The notes: generated by a model from the letters alone, not told the origin. A stretch of DNA of 64,000 nt from Streptomyces sp. WZ.A104 (GCF_002382885.1 NZ_NWVL01000023.1:1-64000), one strand, 5' to 3'; shown: positions 30,121 through 39,461, numbered from the stretch's first letter. Program-made: numbers and translations.

Positions 30121-32268
30121 TCACCCCTCCCGCCGCGACCGCCACAGCAGCCAGATGAAGTACGGCGCGCCGATCACGGCGGTGAGCAGGCCGACCGGGA
30201 TCTGGGCCGGGGCGATGATCGTCCGGCCGACCGTGTCGGACACGACCACCAGCAGCGCGCCGAGCAACGCGCTGACCGGGATGACCCGCACATGGCGCCG
30301 GCCCACCAGGGCCCGTGCCGCGTGCGGGGCGACGAGGCCGACGAATCCGATCACGCCGACCGCCGCAACGGCTCCCGCGGTCAGGACGACGGCGATGCTC
30401 AGCAGACCCAGCCGGGTGGCGCCGAGGCGGATGCCCAGCAGGCGGGGCGTCTCGCTGTCCAGGCCGATCAGGTCGAGTTCGCGGCGCATCACCGCCAGCA
30501 GGGGCAGTGCGGCGACCAGCGTCACCAGCACCGGGACCAGCTCCGGGAACGTCCGCCCGTAGGTCGAACCGCCCAGCCAGGCCAGTGCCTTCGTCGCGTT
30601 GTACGGGTCGGTGAGCACGATCAGCAGGCTCACGAACGCGGCCGCGCCCGACTGGACGCCGATACCGATCAGCACCAGCCGGTTCTGCTCAAGACCATGG
30701 CGTGCGGCGAGACCGAACACCAGCGCGGCGGCGGCCGCCGCACCGACCAGCGCGGAGCCGCCGATCAGCCAGAAGCTCGCCAGCGGTACGACGGTGAGCA
30801 CGGTGACGGCCCCCACCCCCGCCCCGCTGACGACACCGAGGACCCCCGGCTCGGCGAGCGGATTGCGCGACACCGCCTGGACGACGGCTCCCGCGACCGC
30901 CAGCGCCGCACCTGCCAGCAGGGCGGCGGCGACGCGTGGCACCCGGGTGTCGAGGACGTACGTGACGAACTGTCCCGACCGGCCGGCCAGCCAGTTGGCC
31001 ACATCGCCCAGGAGCAGCGTGGCGTCGCCGAACAGGGTCGCCGTCACCACCGCGCCCAGCAGCCCCACGACCGTCACCACGAGCGTGAGGACGAACGCCC
31101 GTCGGCTGCGCAGCCGGGCGAACGCCGTCGAGCCGGCGTCCGTGCCCATGTCCTGCGACCGGTGGGCCAGGTAGACCAGGGCGAGCGCGCCGAAGCAGGT
31201 CGTGACGATGCCGGTCGGCACCTCGGCCCCAGCCTGCGCGCCGAACAACGCGCGCAGTGCCACGTCCGCCCCGAGCACCACGACGACTCCCGCGAACGCC
31301 GAGGCCGGGATGAACGCGTGATGCCGGACCAGGGCCGGGACCCGGGTGCTCAGCAGCCGGACCGCGGCCGGAGCGCACAGGCCGACGAAGCCGATGGGCC
31401 CCGCCACCGTCACGGACACCGCCGACAGCAGCACGGCGAGGATCACGGCGATGCTCCGGGTGAGCCGGGGACTGACCCCGACCACGGCTGCCCCGTCGTC
31501 GCCGAGCGCGAGGATGTCCAGCCGACGGCCCAGCAGCAGAAGCCCGACGAAGGCCACCAGCGCGACCGGCGTGAGCCGGTCGATGGACTGCATACCGATC
31601 TGCGCCAGCGAACCGTTTCCCCAGGCGAACAGCCCGGTCGTCTGCTGGGAACGCAGAAGCAGCAGCATCCCGCTCAGCCCGGTCAGGGCGAGCGTGAGCG
31701 CCGAACCCGCCAGAACCAGGCGGATGGGACCGGCCCCCGCCCGGGACAGGCCGAGGACGACGCCCGCCGCCAGCAGCCCGCCGAGGAAGGCGGTGCCACC
31801 GGCCGGGAGCGCGGGCAGCGTGATGCCGAACGCGGCGACGGCGACGACCGCGAGGTACGCGCCCGCGTTCACGGCCAGCGTGTCGGGGGAGGCGAGCATG
31901 TTGCGCGACACGGACTGGAGGGCGGCGCCCGCCGCGCCGAGCGTGCAGCCGACGAGGAGCCCCGCCGCGAGCCGGGGCAGCCGGGAGTCCAGGACCACGG
32001 CGGCCGTCTGCTCGTCGGCGGTCCGGTCGGCGGCCGAGCCGGTGGCCAGCTGCCAGAGCGTGTGCAGGTCGACGGCGGCCGTGCCCTGGCCCAGGTGCAC
32101 GACCGCGAGGGCGCCGAGCACGAGGAGCGCGGTGAGCGCGAGGAGGAACATCCGGCCACGGCGGGCCGGGGAGCCGGTCGCGGCCGGGGACGGAGCCCCG
32201 GCCGGAGCGGCCGCGCCCGCCCCGGTCTGCACGGGGGCGGGCGGGGCGGGTGTGGTGCGGGTGCTCAT
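30121..32268 (-). CDS. iron-siderophore ABC transporter permease, two FecCD units fused
   Basis: The ATG at 32268 (MSTRTTPAPPAPVQ) gives 715 residues, twice the normal FecCD length. The first unit (about 35-370) has LDSRLPRLAAGLLVGCTLGAAG and the second (about 375-715) LDTRVPRVAAALLAGAALAVAG, the repeated start motif of each FecCD unit. Each unit has about 10 membrane helices, and the fusion replaces the usual heterodimer as FhuB does. It forms the membrane channel for a ferric siderophore. It lies two bases after the binding-protein gene in the order ATPase, binding protein, permease, and should be iron-repressed from the box at 34136-34154. Confidence 0.88.
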   Translation of the reverse strand: MSTRTTPAPPAPVQTGAGAAAPAGAPSPAATGSPARRGRMFLLALTALLVLGALAVVHLGQGTAAVDLHTLWQLATGSAADRTADEQTAAVVLDSRLPRLAAGLLVGCTLGAAGAALQSVSRNMLASPDTLAVNAGAYLAVVAVAAFGITLPALPAGGTAFLGGLLAAGVVLGLSRAGAGPIRLVLAGSALTLALTGLSGMLLLLRSQQTTGLFAWGNGSLAQIGMQSIDRLTPVALVAFVGLLLLGRRLDILALGDDGAAVVGVSPRLTRSIAVILAVLLSAVSVTVAGPIGFVGLCAPAAVRLLSTRVPALVRHHAFIPASAFAGVVVVLGADVALRALFGAQAGAEVPTGIVTTCFGALALVYLAHRSQDMGTDAGSTAFARLRSRRAFVLTLVVTVVGLLGAVVTATLFGDATLLLGDVANWLAGRSGQFVTYVLDTRVPRVAAALLAGAALAVAGAVVQAVSRNPLAEPGVLGVVSGAGVGAVTVLTVVPLASFWLIGGSALVGAAAAAALVFGLAARHGLEQNRLVLIGIGVQSGAAAFVSLLIVLTDPYNATKALAWLGGSTYGRTFPELVPVLVTLVAALPLLAVMRRELDLIGLDSETPRLLGIRLGATRLGLLSIAVVLTAGAVAAVGVIGFVGLVAPHAARALVGRRHVRVIPVSALLGALLVVVSDTVGRTIIAPAQIPVGLLTAVIGAPYFIWLLWRSRREG

Positions 32269-32270
32269 CG

Positions 32271-33245
32271 TCAGGCGGTCAGCGCGCCGACGAGAGCGTC
32301 GATGTACTCGCGCATGGACGCCGTGCCGCCGAACATCCAGATGCCGTCGGGCAGTCGGTGCACCTCGTCGTTCTTGACGAACGGCAGGGACTTCCACACC
32401 GCGTTGTCCTTGAGGCCGTCGGCGAACGGGTCGCCGTTGTCGGCGTCGTTGGCGATGTACGTGAACCGCGCGTCGCCGATCTTCGTGAGGCCCTCGACGT
32501 CCGTGGCCGCCAGGCCGTAGGCCTTGTCGCCCTTCAGCTTCCACGGGTCGGCCAGGCCGAGTTCGGTGTTGAGGTCGGAGAGCAGCGAGCCCTTGACGTA
32601 CGGGCGCACGGAGACCTGGTTGCCCTCCTGCCAGCCGTCGGCGAAGGCGACCTCCTCGCCGTCGAGCCCGGCCGCCGCGAGCTTCTTCTTCCCGTCCGCC
32701 ACCGCCTTGCGGAACGAGTCGATCTCGGACTTCGCCCTCTCCTCGGTGCCGGTGGCCTCGGCGATGAGGTTGACGTTGTCGATCATCTGGTCGATCTGGC
32801 GGCTCGCGTCGGCCGAACGCACCACGACGACCGGTGCGGCCTTGGACAGCTGCGCGACGGCGGAGTCGGACAGGTCCGTCGTCGCGACGATGAGGTCGGG
32901 CTTGAGACCGGCCACGGTGGCGACGCTGGGCTCGCCCCGGGTGCCTATGTCCTTGACGTCGCCCTTGAGCGGGGCGGCCTTGTCGTACGCGGTGTAGCCC
33001 TTGACGTCGGCCACGCCGACCGGCTGGACGCCCAGCGTGACGAGCGTCTCGACGACGTTCCACTCGGTGCCGACGACGCGCTTGGCCGGTCCGTCGAGCG
33101 TGACCTTCTTGCCGCGCGAGTCGGTGACCGTCACCGCGGTGTCCTTGGCGGATTCCTGCTTCGGCGCCTCGGTGGTGCCGCAGGCGGTGAGGGTGAGCGC
33201 GGCCGCGGCGGCGAGGACGGGCCACGTCATGTACTGGTTCTTCAT
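32271..33245 (-). CDS. iron-siderophore ABC transporter substrate-binding lipoprotein
   Basis: The 324-residue precursor has a lipoprotein signal ending in LTLTACGTT, so the mature protein is lipid-anchored at the cysteine. The FecB/PeriplasmicBP_2 domain follows: KRVVGTEWNVVETLVTLGVQPVG, LKPDLIVATTDL and WMFGGTASMREYIDAL at the end. The long helix linking the two lobes (about 150-175) is typical of siderophore binders. The exact siderophore cannot be read. The gene lies between the ATPase gene (8-bp gap) and the fused permease gene (2-bp gap). Confidence 0.88.
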   Translation of the reverse strand: MKNQYMTWPVLAAAAALTLTACGTTEAPKQESAKDTAVTVTDSRGKKVTLDGPAKRVVGTEWNVVETLVTLGVQPVGVADVKGYTAYDKAAPLKGDVKDIGTRGEPSVATVAGLKPDLIVATTDLSDSAVAQLSKAAPVVVVRSADASRQIDQMIDNVNLIAEATGTEERAKSEIDSFRKAVADGKKKLAAAGLDGEEVAFADGWQEGNQVSVRPYVKGSLLSDLNTELGLADPWKLKGDKAYGLAATDVEGLTKIGDARFTYIANDADNGDPFADGLKDNAVWKSLPFVKNDEVHRLPDGIWMFGGTASMREYIDALVGALTA

Positions 33246-33253
33246 GGGGGTGT

Positions 33254-34129
33254 TCAGGGCCTTTCGGGGCGGAGGTGGTGGCGGCCGACCGCGCGGGTGC
33301 GCGGGATGCCGGTGGCGGAGTCGGGTTCGACGTCGACACGGATGCCGTAGGCATCGCTGAGCCGCTCGGGGTCGTATACATCGGCGGGCGTGCCCGCGGC
33401 GACGATCCGTCCGGCCGAGAGGAGGACGACCTGGTCGGCCACGGCGGCGGCCTGGTCCAGGTCGTGCAGGACGACCCCGACGGTGACGCCGTGGGTGTCG
33501 GCGAGATCGCGGACGAGGTCGAGGATCTCCACCTGGTAGCGCAGGTCGAGATAGGTCGTGGGTTCGTCGAGGAGCAGGACGTCGGTGTCCTGGGCCAGGC
33601 AGCAGGCGAACCAGACGCGTTGCAGCTGCCCGCCGGACAGGCTCTCCACCCCGCGGTCGGCGAAGTCGGCGAGGTTGGTGACGGTGAGCGCGTGCTCGAT
33701 CAGCCGCGCCCCGTCCGGGTCGGCGCCGCGCAGCCGGTGGCGGTAGGGATGCCGGCCGAATCCCACCACGTCGCGGACGCTGAGACCGGCCGGGGCGGTC
33801 CGGCTCTGCGCGAGAAGGGTGACGCGGCGGGCGAAGTCGGTGCGCGACAGGGCGAGGGCGTCGACGGGCTCGGCGTTCTCGGCCGCCACGGTCACCGTGC
33901 CGGTACGGGCCTTGTGCAGCCGGGCGACGGCCCGCAACAGGGTGGACTTCCCACTGCCGTTCGGCCCGATGAGAGCGGTGACGCGGCCGCGAGGCAGGCG
34001 CAGATCGGCCCCGTGAACGACATCGGCACGGTCGTACGCGATCGTCATGCCGCGTGCGTCGAGGCCGACGTCGGCGGCGGAGGGCCTGGGCGGCGGAGGA
34101 TCTTGTCGGTCGAGGGCGGGAGCAGTCAC
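33254..34129 (-). CDS. iron-siderophore ABC transporter ATP-binding protein
   Basis: This 291-residue FecE/FepC-type ATPase has Walker A GPNGSGKST, signature LSGGQLQRVWFA, Walker B DVLLLDEPT and the H-loop HDLDQAAA. The first 25 residues are a proline-rich extension and the last 20 are also additional. It powers import through the fused permease. It is the first gene of the three-gene operon and starts 7 bp from the DmdR-type box. Confidence 0.92.
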   Translation of the reverse strand: MTAPALDRQDPPPPRPSAADVGLDARGMTIAYDRADVVHGADLRLPRGRVTALIGPNGSGKSTLLRAVARLHKARTGTVTVAAENAEPVDALALSRTDFARRVTLLAQSRTAPAGLSVRDVVGFGRHPYRHRLRGADPDGARLIEHALTVTNLADFADRGVESLSGGQLQRVWFACCLAQDTDVLLLDEPTTYLDLRYQVEILDLVRDLADTHGVTVGVVLHDLDQAAAVADQVVLLSAGRIVAAGTPADVYDPERLSDAYGIRVDVEPDSATGIPRTRAVGRHHLRPERP

Positions 34130-34135
34130 GAGAAG

Positions 34136-34154
34136 GGAGGTTAGCCTAACCTAA
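34136..34154. promoter_or_regulatory. iron box (DmdR1/IdeR-type operator)
   Basis: GGAGGTTAGCCTAACCTAA matches the actinobacterial iron box TTAGGTTAGSCTAACCTAA at 17 of 19 positions. It lies directly upstream of the siderophore importer ATPase gene. Iron-loaded DmdR would bind and repress the operon. Confidence 0.88.
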
Positions 34155-34511
34155 ATTCCCCAGGTCAAGAGGGGATTCAGGATCGTGTCCTCCGTGTGAT
34201 CGAAGCTCTCTCTCGCGTGGCCTTCGCGCCCCGACTGCCCCCGATCGGCGTCACTTTCCGGCCGAAGCGACGGTTCCGGAAAGGCCGACCACTTCGGAGT
34301 CGTCGCAGGTCAGAGCTTTGTTTCTGGTTGAACCACTTCGAGGTGTCCATATGCTGGACGGTGTGTGCGGCCCGTGTGAGCTGCCCGAACGACCATCCGG
34401 TCGGTTCGAACTGACGTCTGCGGCTGGAAGCTGGCCGTCGATGTGCGCCTACTTTCCGCATGCGCAAGACTCCTGACCGCAATCAGGCACCCGACAGAGG
34501 AGTTTTCACCG
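34155..34511. other. intergenic region between iron importer and SSI-type gene
   Basis: This 357-bp stretch is lower in GC than its surroundings and has no credible gene. It must hold the promoter of the inhibitor gene, whose GAGGAG ribosome site is at about 34497-34502. I see no clear palindrome. Confidence 0.45.
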
Positions 34512-34955
34512 ATGCAACGCAATCGTCACGTGATCTTCGCGACCTTCACGGCGAGCACCCTGCTGCTCGGCGGCTTCGCGACCGCCACCGCCCACGCCGC
34601 ACCGACGGGCACGGAAAGCCTCTACGCCCCGTCCGCGCTCGTCCTCACCGTCGCCCGGGGCGAGGACCCGATGACCGCCACCGTCGAGCGGGCCGTGACG
34701 CTCACCTGCGCCCCGCGTGCCGAGGGCACCCACCCCGAAGCCGCCGCGGCCTGCAAGGAACTGGCCTCCGTCCAGGGGAAGTTCGCCGAGCTCACCGCAG
34801 GCCCCTCGAACCGGATCTGTACCCGGCAGTGGGACCCGGTCGTCGTCACCGCCCACGGCGTCTGGGAGGGCAAGCGGGTCACGTTCCACACCACGTACGG
34901 CAACGCCTGCGAGATGGCGGGCAGCGTGAACGACAGCTCCGTATTCGCGTTCTGA
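34512..34955 (+). CDS. subtilisin-inhibitor-like (SSI family) secreted protease inhibitor
   Basis: The 147-residue precursor has a Sec signal (MQRNRHVIFATFTAS to TAHAAP) and a mature SSI domain. Four cysteines sit at the SSI positions (LTCAPRA, AAACKEL, RICTRQW, GNACEM), and the C-terminus SSVFAF is characteristic. The reactive loop reads C-T-R-Q-W where Streptomyces SSI has C-P-M-V-Y. The P1 residue is therefore arginine, which favours trypsin-like over subtilisin-like proteases. It is monocistronic. Streptomycetes use these inhibitors to restrain extracellular proteases during development. Confidence 0.9.
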   Translation: MQRNRHVIFATFTASTLLLGGFATATAHAAPTGTESLYAPSALVLTVARGEDPMTATVERAVTLTCAPRAEGTHPEAAAACKELASVQGKFAELTAGPSNRICTRQWDPVVVTAHGVWEGKRVTFHTTYGNACEMAGSVNDSSVFAF

Positions 34956-35139
34956 CCCGCAAGGGGCGTGCCGACGCCGAGGTGACAGGGCGCCCCGCCC
35001 GCCACCGCCCGACCGCGTCCGGCGCCCGCCCCGCCCGGCGTGCCCCGCACACGCCCACCGACACGACGACCGGGAGCCCCGAGGTCGCCCCAGCCGTTTC
35101 CGCCGCGGCTCGGGAAGCGACCCGCCCCGGTCGGCCCGG

Positions 35140-36779
35140 TCACTTTGGGCCGGAGGGCTTGGGGGGGGCAGGGCCTCCTCCGGCGTCACCCGCGTTCCCG
35201 GATGGCGCAGGGAGCACAGGAAGGCGACACCCAGAGCGATCGCCATCCCGTAGAACACCCATTGGTTCGCCTGTGCGAAGTCCATCCGGATCGCCGACAT
35301 CGAGTCCCGTACCATCTCGGCCACCGGTCCCGAGCCGGACGGCCCGCGGGAGTCCGCGTGGCCGGTCACCGACTGGGCGATGGACTCGGCGGCATCGTTC
35401 GCCGCTCCCTCCGGCACGCCCTTGCCCCGTAGGGTCTCGTCCACCTTGCTGACCGTCGTATGCGTCAGCAGGGTGCCGTAGACGGCGAGGCCGACACTGG
35501 CGGCGAAGTTCCGCACGGTCTGCGTGATGCCGGTGACCTCGCCGTAGGAGGCGTCGATCGCCCGGTTCACCGCGTCCGTCGAGGCCGGTGCCAGCAGCAG
35601 ACCGATGCCCGCGCCCGCCATGGCCGCGTACAGCCACTGGTCGTGCGTGTTCAGCGTCGTCAGCTCCCCCGCCCACAGGACGAATCCGACCGCGCCGAGC
35701 GCCGTACCGAGCTTCATCGCCGGACGCGCACCGCGCTTGTCGAGGATGCGGCCGCCCCACTGGGAGGCGATTCCGAAGCCGATGAAGAAGTACAGGAGAT
35801 ACAGCGCCGCCTGGTTCGGCGAGGCGCTGAGTGAGACCTGTGCGTACACGGAAGCGAAGAAGAACACCGGGACGAACGCCATCATGGCGAAGAACAGCAC
35901 GGCGTTGTCGACCCGGAACGCCCGGTCCCGGAAGACCCGCAGCTTGATGAGCGGGAAGCGGGCGCGCAGCTCGAACCAGCAGAAGAAGGCGAGCACGAAC
36001 AGCCCGCCCGCGATGCACGCCCAGGTGGCGAAGCTGCTCCAGCCCCAGGGGGACGCCTGTTGCAGACCCAGCACCGTCAGGCCCATGCCGATCGCGATCA
36101 GTACCGCCCCGGGCAGGTCCAGCGGCTCACGGCGGGCCCGGTCCGGGATGCGGGCCAGCAGCGCCAGCACGACCGCGATGAGGGCGATCGGGACGTTGAC
36201 CCAGAAGATCGCCCGCCAGGTCCACCCGGTGAGCCAGCCGCCGAGGAGCGGCCCCACCGCGGTGAGCGCCCCGGAGACACCGAAGAACAGGGCCAGCGCC
36301 CGCCCGCGCCGGTCCACCGGGAACACCGCGATGACCACGGCCAGCGCGGCGGGGAACATCAGCGCCGCCCCGATGCCCTGGACGGCACGGAAACCGATCA
36401 GCCAGGCCTGGGCGAAGTCCCCGGAGGGCACCGCGCCGCAGAGGGCGGAGGAGATGACGAAGACCAGGGTGCCGATGAGCATCACCCGGCGGTGCCCGAG
36501 GATGTCGGACAGCCGCCCGCCCAGTGCGAAGAAGGCTGCCAGCGTCAGCAGATAGGCGTTGACGACCCATTGCATCTGCGAGGACGTGAGACCGAGTTCG
36601 TCGATGATGTCGGGGGCGGCGATCGCGACGATGGTCTGGTCGATGAAGGTCATCGACACGGCGAACAGCATGGCTGCCAGGGCGAGAGCCTGGTTCGGCG
36701 GCGCTCCCCGGGCGCCCGGCCCTCCCGGATCCGGTGAGGCCGGACCAGGGCCGTCCTTCCGGGGGAATTCTCTGGCCAT
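35140..36779 (-). CDS. MFS exporter, DHA2 family, with a frame shift at a G8 tract near its 3' end
   Basis: From the ATG at 36779 (MAREFPRKDGPG) the protein has 14 membrane segments with TFIDQTIVAIAAPDI, GGRLSDILGHRR (motif A) and GVSGALTAVGPLLGGWL (motif C). It is a drug/proton antiporter of the EmrB group. Near the C-terminus the frame crosses eight G (35161-35168 on the plus strand) and then stays open for about 220 more residues across the inhibitor gene on the other strand. Dropping one base gives ...EALPPPKPSGPK and a stop at 35140, a normal length. I take the shorter form as correct, with a sequencing slip or a true frameshift at the tract. Confidence 0.75.
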
Positions 36780-36891
36780 GCGTCCCATGGTCCACGGCCT
36801 CGGGCCGCGCTGCATCCCGAACGCGAACGCGCCCGCGCCGACGGGGGCGTCGGGCGCGACGGGCCGGACTCAGGGCGATCCGGAGTCCGGG

Positions 36892-37128
36892 TCAGGAGCC
36901 GGAGTACGGGAGCAGCGCCATCTCGCGGGCGTTCTTGATGGCCGCGGCCATCTGGCGCTGCTGCTGGGCGCTGATCCGGGTGACCCGGCGGCTGCGGATC
37001 TTCCCCCGGTCGGAGATGAACTTCCGCAGCAGATCGGTGTCCTTGTAGTCGATGTACGTGATCCCGGCCGCGTCCAGGGGGTTGGGCCTGGCCTTGAGCG
37101 GCTTACGGGGGTCCTGCTTGCGTGCCAT
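36892..37128 (-). CDS. rpsR: 30S ribosomal protein S18, cysteine-free (C-) paralogue
   Basis: The 78-residue S18 has [20 protein letters not shown] and [20 protein letters not shown], both diagnostic, and contains no cysteine. A GAGGAAAG ribosome site precedes the ATG. It is the last gene of the leftward Zur-controlled transcript rpmG-rpmE2-cobW-rpsR. Such paralogues replace zinc-binding versions in the ribosome when zinc is short, which frees the metal. Confidence 0.92.
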   Translation of the reverse strand: MARKQDPRKPLKARPNPLDAAGITYIDYKDTDLLRKFISDRGKIRSRRVTRISAQQQRQMAAAIKNAREMALLPYSGS

Positions 37129-37205
37129 GGGACTTTCCTCGTGCTGGGTGATGGATGTCGGTGTGGGGTTACGGGTCGTGGGACCCGCGTGGATACGGGG
37201 CGGGG

Positions 37206-38369
37206 TCAGCGGACCGGGTCGAGGAGGGCGTCGAAGGCGGCGGGCAGCCTCTTCCACGTCTCCCGGCCCGATCCGTACTCCTCGTCCGTGAGCAGGCAGG
37301 AGTCCAGGAGTCCGGTCAGCCCGTCGCGGTCGAGGCCGGGGGAGACGAAGACCAGGTGCTGGCAGCAGTCGCCGTGCTCGGGGTGCCAGTCCAGGGCGGC
37401 GGCGGCCCGCCGGTAGGGCGGCACCATGGACCAGGCCGCGTCGGGCAGCGAGGCGAGCCAGGGGCCGGTGTCCTCCACGCAGAGCGCGCCGCCCGCCGCG
37501 TCCCAGGAGAGCAGGGTGTCGGGCCGGTCCGCGAGCCAGAACCGGCCCCGGCTGCGGGCCGCCGCGCAGCTGAGGTCCTCCAGCGCGTGGAAGAGGCGCT
37601 CGGGGTGGAAGGGCCGGTGCCGCCGCCAGACGAGCGTGCCTACACCGGCCTCGTCCGCCTCCTGCGGAAGCAGCGCGCAGGCCGGGTGCTGGCCCGCGGC
37701 GGCCGCCTCCACATCGAATCCCGCGAACGCGAGCCGTGCCAACTCCGCTGATCCGGCCGCTGCCTGACGGGCCATGGGATTCAGCTGCCGGATCAGCGCG
37801 CGGTCCTCGTCGTCGGCCTCCAGGCTTTCGGCCACGGCGAGGACGGGTGCGTACTCCACCTGCCGGGCCCAGGTGTCCCCGATGGTCCGCTGATCGGCCG
37901 GTGCCGCCGCGAGACCGGCCTCGGCGAGGTCGTCACCGTTGGTGAGGCAGGGCAGCGCGAGCGCGGGGTCGATCGCGGTGACCACGTTGGTCACCTCGGC
38001 GGCGGTGGTGTGGGCGCCGATCACCTCGGCCATGGACTTCGGCTCGACGGAGTCCCAGAGTTCCAGGACGGCCAGCCGCGTCAGCCCGTCCCCCGCCAGC
38101 CGTTCGAGTTCGGGGACGAGGTCCTCGCGCAGCGCGCAGCAGGCGCAGTCGTTCACCAGCGCCGCCTCGCCGGAGGTCAGTTCGCCGCCGGAGTCCCGCA
38201 GGGAGCGGCGGACCGTGCCGCCGACGGCGGTGGACAGGTCGTGGTGCAGGGCGACGCTGCGCGGAACGTCCCGCAGCAGCCCCTCGACCACTTCGTGCCG
38301 GGTCTCGGAGTGCAGACCGCAGACGATGACGACGGGCAGCTTCGCCCCTTTTGTCCTGTGCTCCCTCAC
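37206..38369 (-). CDS. CobW/COG0523-family protein with a degenerate P-loop
   Basis: This 387-residue member of the CobW metallochaperone group is linked to zinc starvation. The metal motif C-x-C-C is intact in [11 protein letters not shown] (about 75-85), and the CobW C-terminal domain is present ([12 protein letters not shown]). The P-loop near residue 15 reads [11 protein letters not shown] in place of G-x-x-G-x-G-K-T/S. The lysine-threonine pair is absent and GTP hydrolysis is doubtful. Its start overlaps the rpmE2 stop by 4 bases. The context suggests delivering or managing zinc under Zur control; how it works without a standard P-loop is unclear. Confidence 0.85.
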   Translation of the reverse strand: MREHRTKGAKLPVVIVCGLHSETRHEVVEGLLRDVPRSVALHHDLSTAVGGTVRRSLRDSGGELTSGEAALVNDCACCALREDLVPELERLAGDGLTRLAVLELWDSVEPKSMAEVIGAHTTAAEVTNVVTAIDPALALPCLTNGDDLAEAGLAAAPADQRTIGDTWARQVEYAPVLAVAESLEADDEDRALIRQLNPMARQAAAGSAELARLAFAGFDVEAAAAGQHPACALLPQEADEAGVGTLVWRRHRPFHPERLFHALEDLSCAAARSRGRFWLADRPDTLLSWDAAGGALCVEDTGPWLASLPDAAWSMVPPYRRAAAALDWHPEHGDCCQHLVFVSPGLDRDGLTGLLDSCLLTDEEYGSGRETWKRLPAAFDALLDPVR

Positions 38370-38620
38370 CGGGCCTCACCCCGCCCGTACCGGCGCTCGA
38401 AGCGCTCGACGCGTCCCGCCGTGTCCAGGACGCGGGCGGTGCCCGTGTAGAAGGGGTGGCTCGCGGAGGAGATCTCGACGTCGACCACCGGGTAGGTGTT
38501 GCCGTCCTCCCACTCGACCGTGCGGTCGCTGGTCATGGTCGAGCGGGTCAGGAACGCGAAGTCGGCGGCCTTGTCGCGGAAGACGACGGGACCGTAGGCG
38601 GGGTGGATTCCGGGCTTCAT
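38366..38620 (-). CDS. rpmE2: 50S ribosomal protein L31 type B (zinc-independent)
   Basis: The 84-residue L31B has [32 protein letters not shown] and an arginine-rich C-terminus. The C-x-x-C zinc site of the primary L31 is missing. It lies between rpmG (62-bp gap) and cobW (4-bp overlap) and belongs to the same Zur-regulated set. Confidence 0.93.
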   Translation of the reverse strand: MKPGIHPAYGPVVFRDKAADFAFLTRSTMTSDRTVEWEDGNTYPVVDVEISSASHPFYTGTARVLDTAGRVERFERRYGRGEAR

Positions 38621-38682
38621 GGGGGTGTCCTAGGGGTTGGGCTTGGGGCGTGCGTCGGGGGAGTGGGCGGGCCGGGCCGGTC

Positions 38683-38847
38683 TCAGCGCTCCTCGCGGAA
38701 GTCGACATGGCGGCGGGCGACCGGGTCGTACTTGCGCAGCACCATCCGGTCGGGGTCGTTCCGCCGGTTCTTACGGGTGACGTAGGTGTAGCCGGTCCCC
38801 GCGGTGGAGCGGAGCTTGATGACCGGGCGTACTTCGTTGCGAGCCAT
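38683..38847 (-). CDS. rpmG: 50S ribosomal protein L33, cysteine-free paralogue
   Basis: The 54-residue L33 has [20 protein letters not shown] and [16 protein letters not shown] and no cysteines. The ATG is 14 bp from the Zur box, so this gene opens the leftward operon. It replaces the zinc-type L33 during zinc limitation. Confidence 0.93.
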   Translation of the reverse strand: MARNEVRPVIKLRSTAGTGYTYVTRKNRRNDPDRMVLRKYDPVARRHVDFREER

Positions 38848-38860
38848 GGGCGCTACTATA

Positions 38861-38881
38861 TGGCAATGGTTTCCATTTTCA
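38861..38881. promoter_or_regulatory. Zur box in the divergent ribosomal-protein promoter
   Basis: TGGCAATGGTTTCCATTTTCA fits the Streptomyces Zur operator TGAAAATGATTTTCATTTTCA at 17 of 21 positions (quoted here as core AATGGTTTCCATTTTCA). It is placed between rpmG and rpmB, so zinc-loaded Zur would shut both directions at once. Confidence 0.87.
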
Positions 38882-38917
38882 ATAATGGATGCGTCGAAGG
38901 AGAGGTAGGTAACGTCC

Positions 38918-39154
38918 ATGTCCGCCCACTGCCAACTCACTGGATCGAAACCGGGATTCGGCAACAACATCTCCCACTCGCACCGCCGGACCTCCCGCCG
39001 GTTCGACCCGAACGTCCAACGCAAGCGCTACTGGCTGCCCAGTGAGGGGCGTCATGTGCGGCTGACGCTCAGTGCCCGTGCGATCAGGACGGTCGATGTG
39101 ATCGGCGTCGAAGCCGCGGTCGCGCGCATCCGCGCCCGGGGAGGGAAGGTCTGA
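38918..39154 (+). CDS. rpmB: 50S ribosomal protein L28, zinc-independent (C-) paralogue
   Basis: The 78-residue L28 has [20 protein letters not shown] and [15 protein letters not shown]. The N-terminal pair is reduced to one cysteine (MSAHCQLTG) and the second pair is absent, so the zinc ribbon cannot form. It is transcribed divergently from rpmG across the Zur box and its stop overlaps the rpsN start. The zinc-type L28 of this genome segment is at 6775-6999. Confidence 0.93.
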   Translation: MSAHCQLTGSKPGFGNNISHSHRRTSRRFDPNVQRKRYWLPSEGRHVRLTLSARAIRTVDVIGVEAAVARIRARGGKV

Positions 39155-39459
39155 TGGCCAAGAAGAGCAAGATCGCGCAGAACGAGAAGCGCAAGGCGAC
39201 CGTCGAGCGGTACGCGGCCCGCCGGGCCGAGCTGAAGGAGATCATTCGCCGCCCCGGCACTCCGGATGCCGAACGTGCAGCTGCCCTGGTGGAGTTGCGG
39301 CGTCAGCCGCGCGACGCCAGTGCGACGCGGGTGCGCAACCGGGACAGCGTCGACGGCAGGCCCCGGGGGTATCTGCGGACGTTCGGCCTCTCCCGGGTCC
39401 GGATGCGCGAACAGGCGCACGCCGGATTCCTGCCCGGGGTGACCAAGTCGTCCTGGTGA
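39154..39459 (+). CDS. rpsN: 30S ribosomal protein S14, long zinc-independent (C-) type
   Basis: The 101-residue S14 starts [17 protein letters not shown] and has [20 protein letters not shown]. It lacks the C-x-x-C pairs of the short zinc form and has the longer N-terminal half of the C- type. It is translationally coupled to rpmB (TGATG overlap). A small GC hairpin follows at 39462-39480. Confidence 0.93.
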   Translation: MAKKSKIAQNEKRKATVERYAARRAELKEIIRRPGTPDAERAAALVELRRQPRDASATRVRNRDSVDGRPRGYLRTFGLSRVRMREQAHAGFLPGVTKSSW

Positions 39460-39461
39460 TA

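Noticed and set aside
30034..32520. 828-codon plus-strand frame over the siderophore permease
   Set aside because: Low-complexity Gln/Arg/Asp/Gly composition with no membrane or domain signal. It mirrors the codon bias of the fused FecCD gene on the other strand.
34506..35139. The MFS exporter extending about 220 residues further, antisense to the SSI-type gene
   Set aside because: The extension has no membrane or domain features and begins right at an eight-G tract. A one-base change gives a normal stop at 35140.
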